Position numbers and translations under genes: made by a program. Source: Sulfurimicrobium sp963741495 (lineage in GTDB: Bacteria; Pseudomonadota; Gammaproteobacteria; Burkholderiales; Sulfuricellaceae). Taken from it: a stretch of DNA of 64,000 nucleotides. The notes below the pieces were generated by a model. It saw nothing but the letters and a program-made list of their open reading frames with translations. It had not been told where the DNA came from and searched no databases. Positions 63,881 through 64,000 of the stretch are shown in pieces (positions within the stretch are counted from its first letter, which is position 1; each line of letters starts with the position of its first letter). The stretch is from positions 162,921 through 226,920 of the forward strand of contig CAVUID010000017.1 in NCBI GenBank assembly GCA_963741495.1. Reading direction: 5' to 3'.

Positions 63881-64000
63881 TTAGCGCTTTGGATTGGCAG
63901 ACTCATACCAGGCCTCGACGATGGCCTGACCAGTCTGTTGGGCGATCCCGGCAGCTTGTGTGCCTGACTGGCAGCCAGACGCAGGAAGCTGAAGGTGGTC
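63881..64000 (-). CDS. Partial accessory protein (C-terminal end only)
   Basis: The minus strand ends an open frame at 63881 with QTGQAIVEAWYESANPKR. The visible ~39 codons run to the window edge; another frame (FSFLRLAASQA) reads well just upstream, so one more frameshift is likely. No family can be named. Confidence 0.4.
   Translation of the reverse strand, partial: DHLQLPASGCQSGTQAAGIAQQTGQAIVEAWYESANPKR

Overview
The window looks like the chromosome of a GC-rich betaproteobacterium. Family-level similarity and gene order suggest the Nitrosomonadales/Gallionellales/Sulfuricella neighbourhood, but that placement is inference. Conserved gene orders support the class: tyrT-glyT-thrT-tuf-trpT-secE-nusG; argH divergent from an AlgZ/AlgR-type pair; cyaY divergent from lptM-lysA; glyQ-glyS-gmhB-plsC; lptD-surA-pdxA-rsmA divergent from amgK-murU; pilT-pilU divergent from yggS; and glyA-nrdR-ribD-ribE-ribBA-ribH-nusB. 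A PEP-CTERM protein, CxxCH proteins and c-di-GMP enzymes suggest an environmental, respiring, surface-attached lifestyle.

Layout. 1-2.6 kb: translation and secretion block with four tRNAs and a stable-RNA-type promoter. 2.6-9 kb: LytTR two-component pair, argH, an SCP2-like protein, a kinase plus TPR-response-regulator pair and cyaY. 9-14.5 kb: lysA, lnt, a CxxCH protein, CcdAB and a PEP-CTERM protein. 14.5-25 kb: glycyl-tRNA synthetase, lipid A/phospholipid genes, a chemoreceptor, a GAF/PAS/GGDEF protein, rsmA and pdxA. 25-36 kb: outer-membrane assembly (surA, lptD), muropeptide recycling (amgK, murU), thioredoxin-like proteins, hemJ, an acyl-CoA ligase and an rRNA methyltransferase. 36-43.4 kb: CZB protein, PilU, PilT, YggS, MgtE, and two PII-like proteins coupled to a duplicated DUF1538 membrane protein. 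43.5-49 kb: riboflavin/one-carbon operon. 49-57.8 kb: potassium channel, CstA-YbdD, tRNA-Val, NhaA, bactofilin and a heme-type HD-GYP protein.

The right end (57.9-64 kb) is an accessory region. Two copies of the 3' half of a CAU-anticodon tRNA, each next to its own terminator, lie at 57.9 and 60.6 kb. Between them are an IS3-family transposase remnant and a four-gene lipoprotein operon (CsgG/HfaB-like, PEGA-like, DUF4810, DUF799). To the right is a phage/ICE-type recombination module (YqaJ exonuclease, Sak-like annealing protein, DUF932). The fragments look like attachment-site scars, which would place the intact tRNA to the right of the window.

A striking technical pattern runs through the window. 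At least eleven conserved genes, including normally essential ones (lptD, ribBA, plsC), are split by frameshifts, and almost every one resolves by removing a single extra base. This points to insertion errors in the sequence rather than gene decay. I annotate these genes at full length and give the breakpoints.
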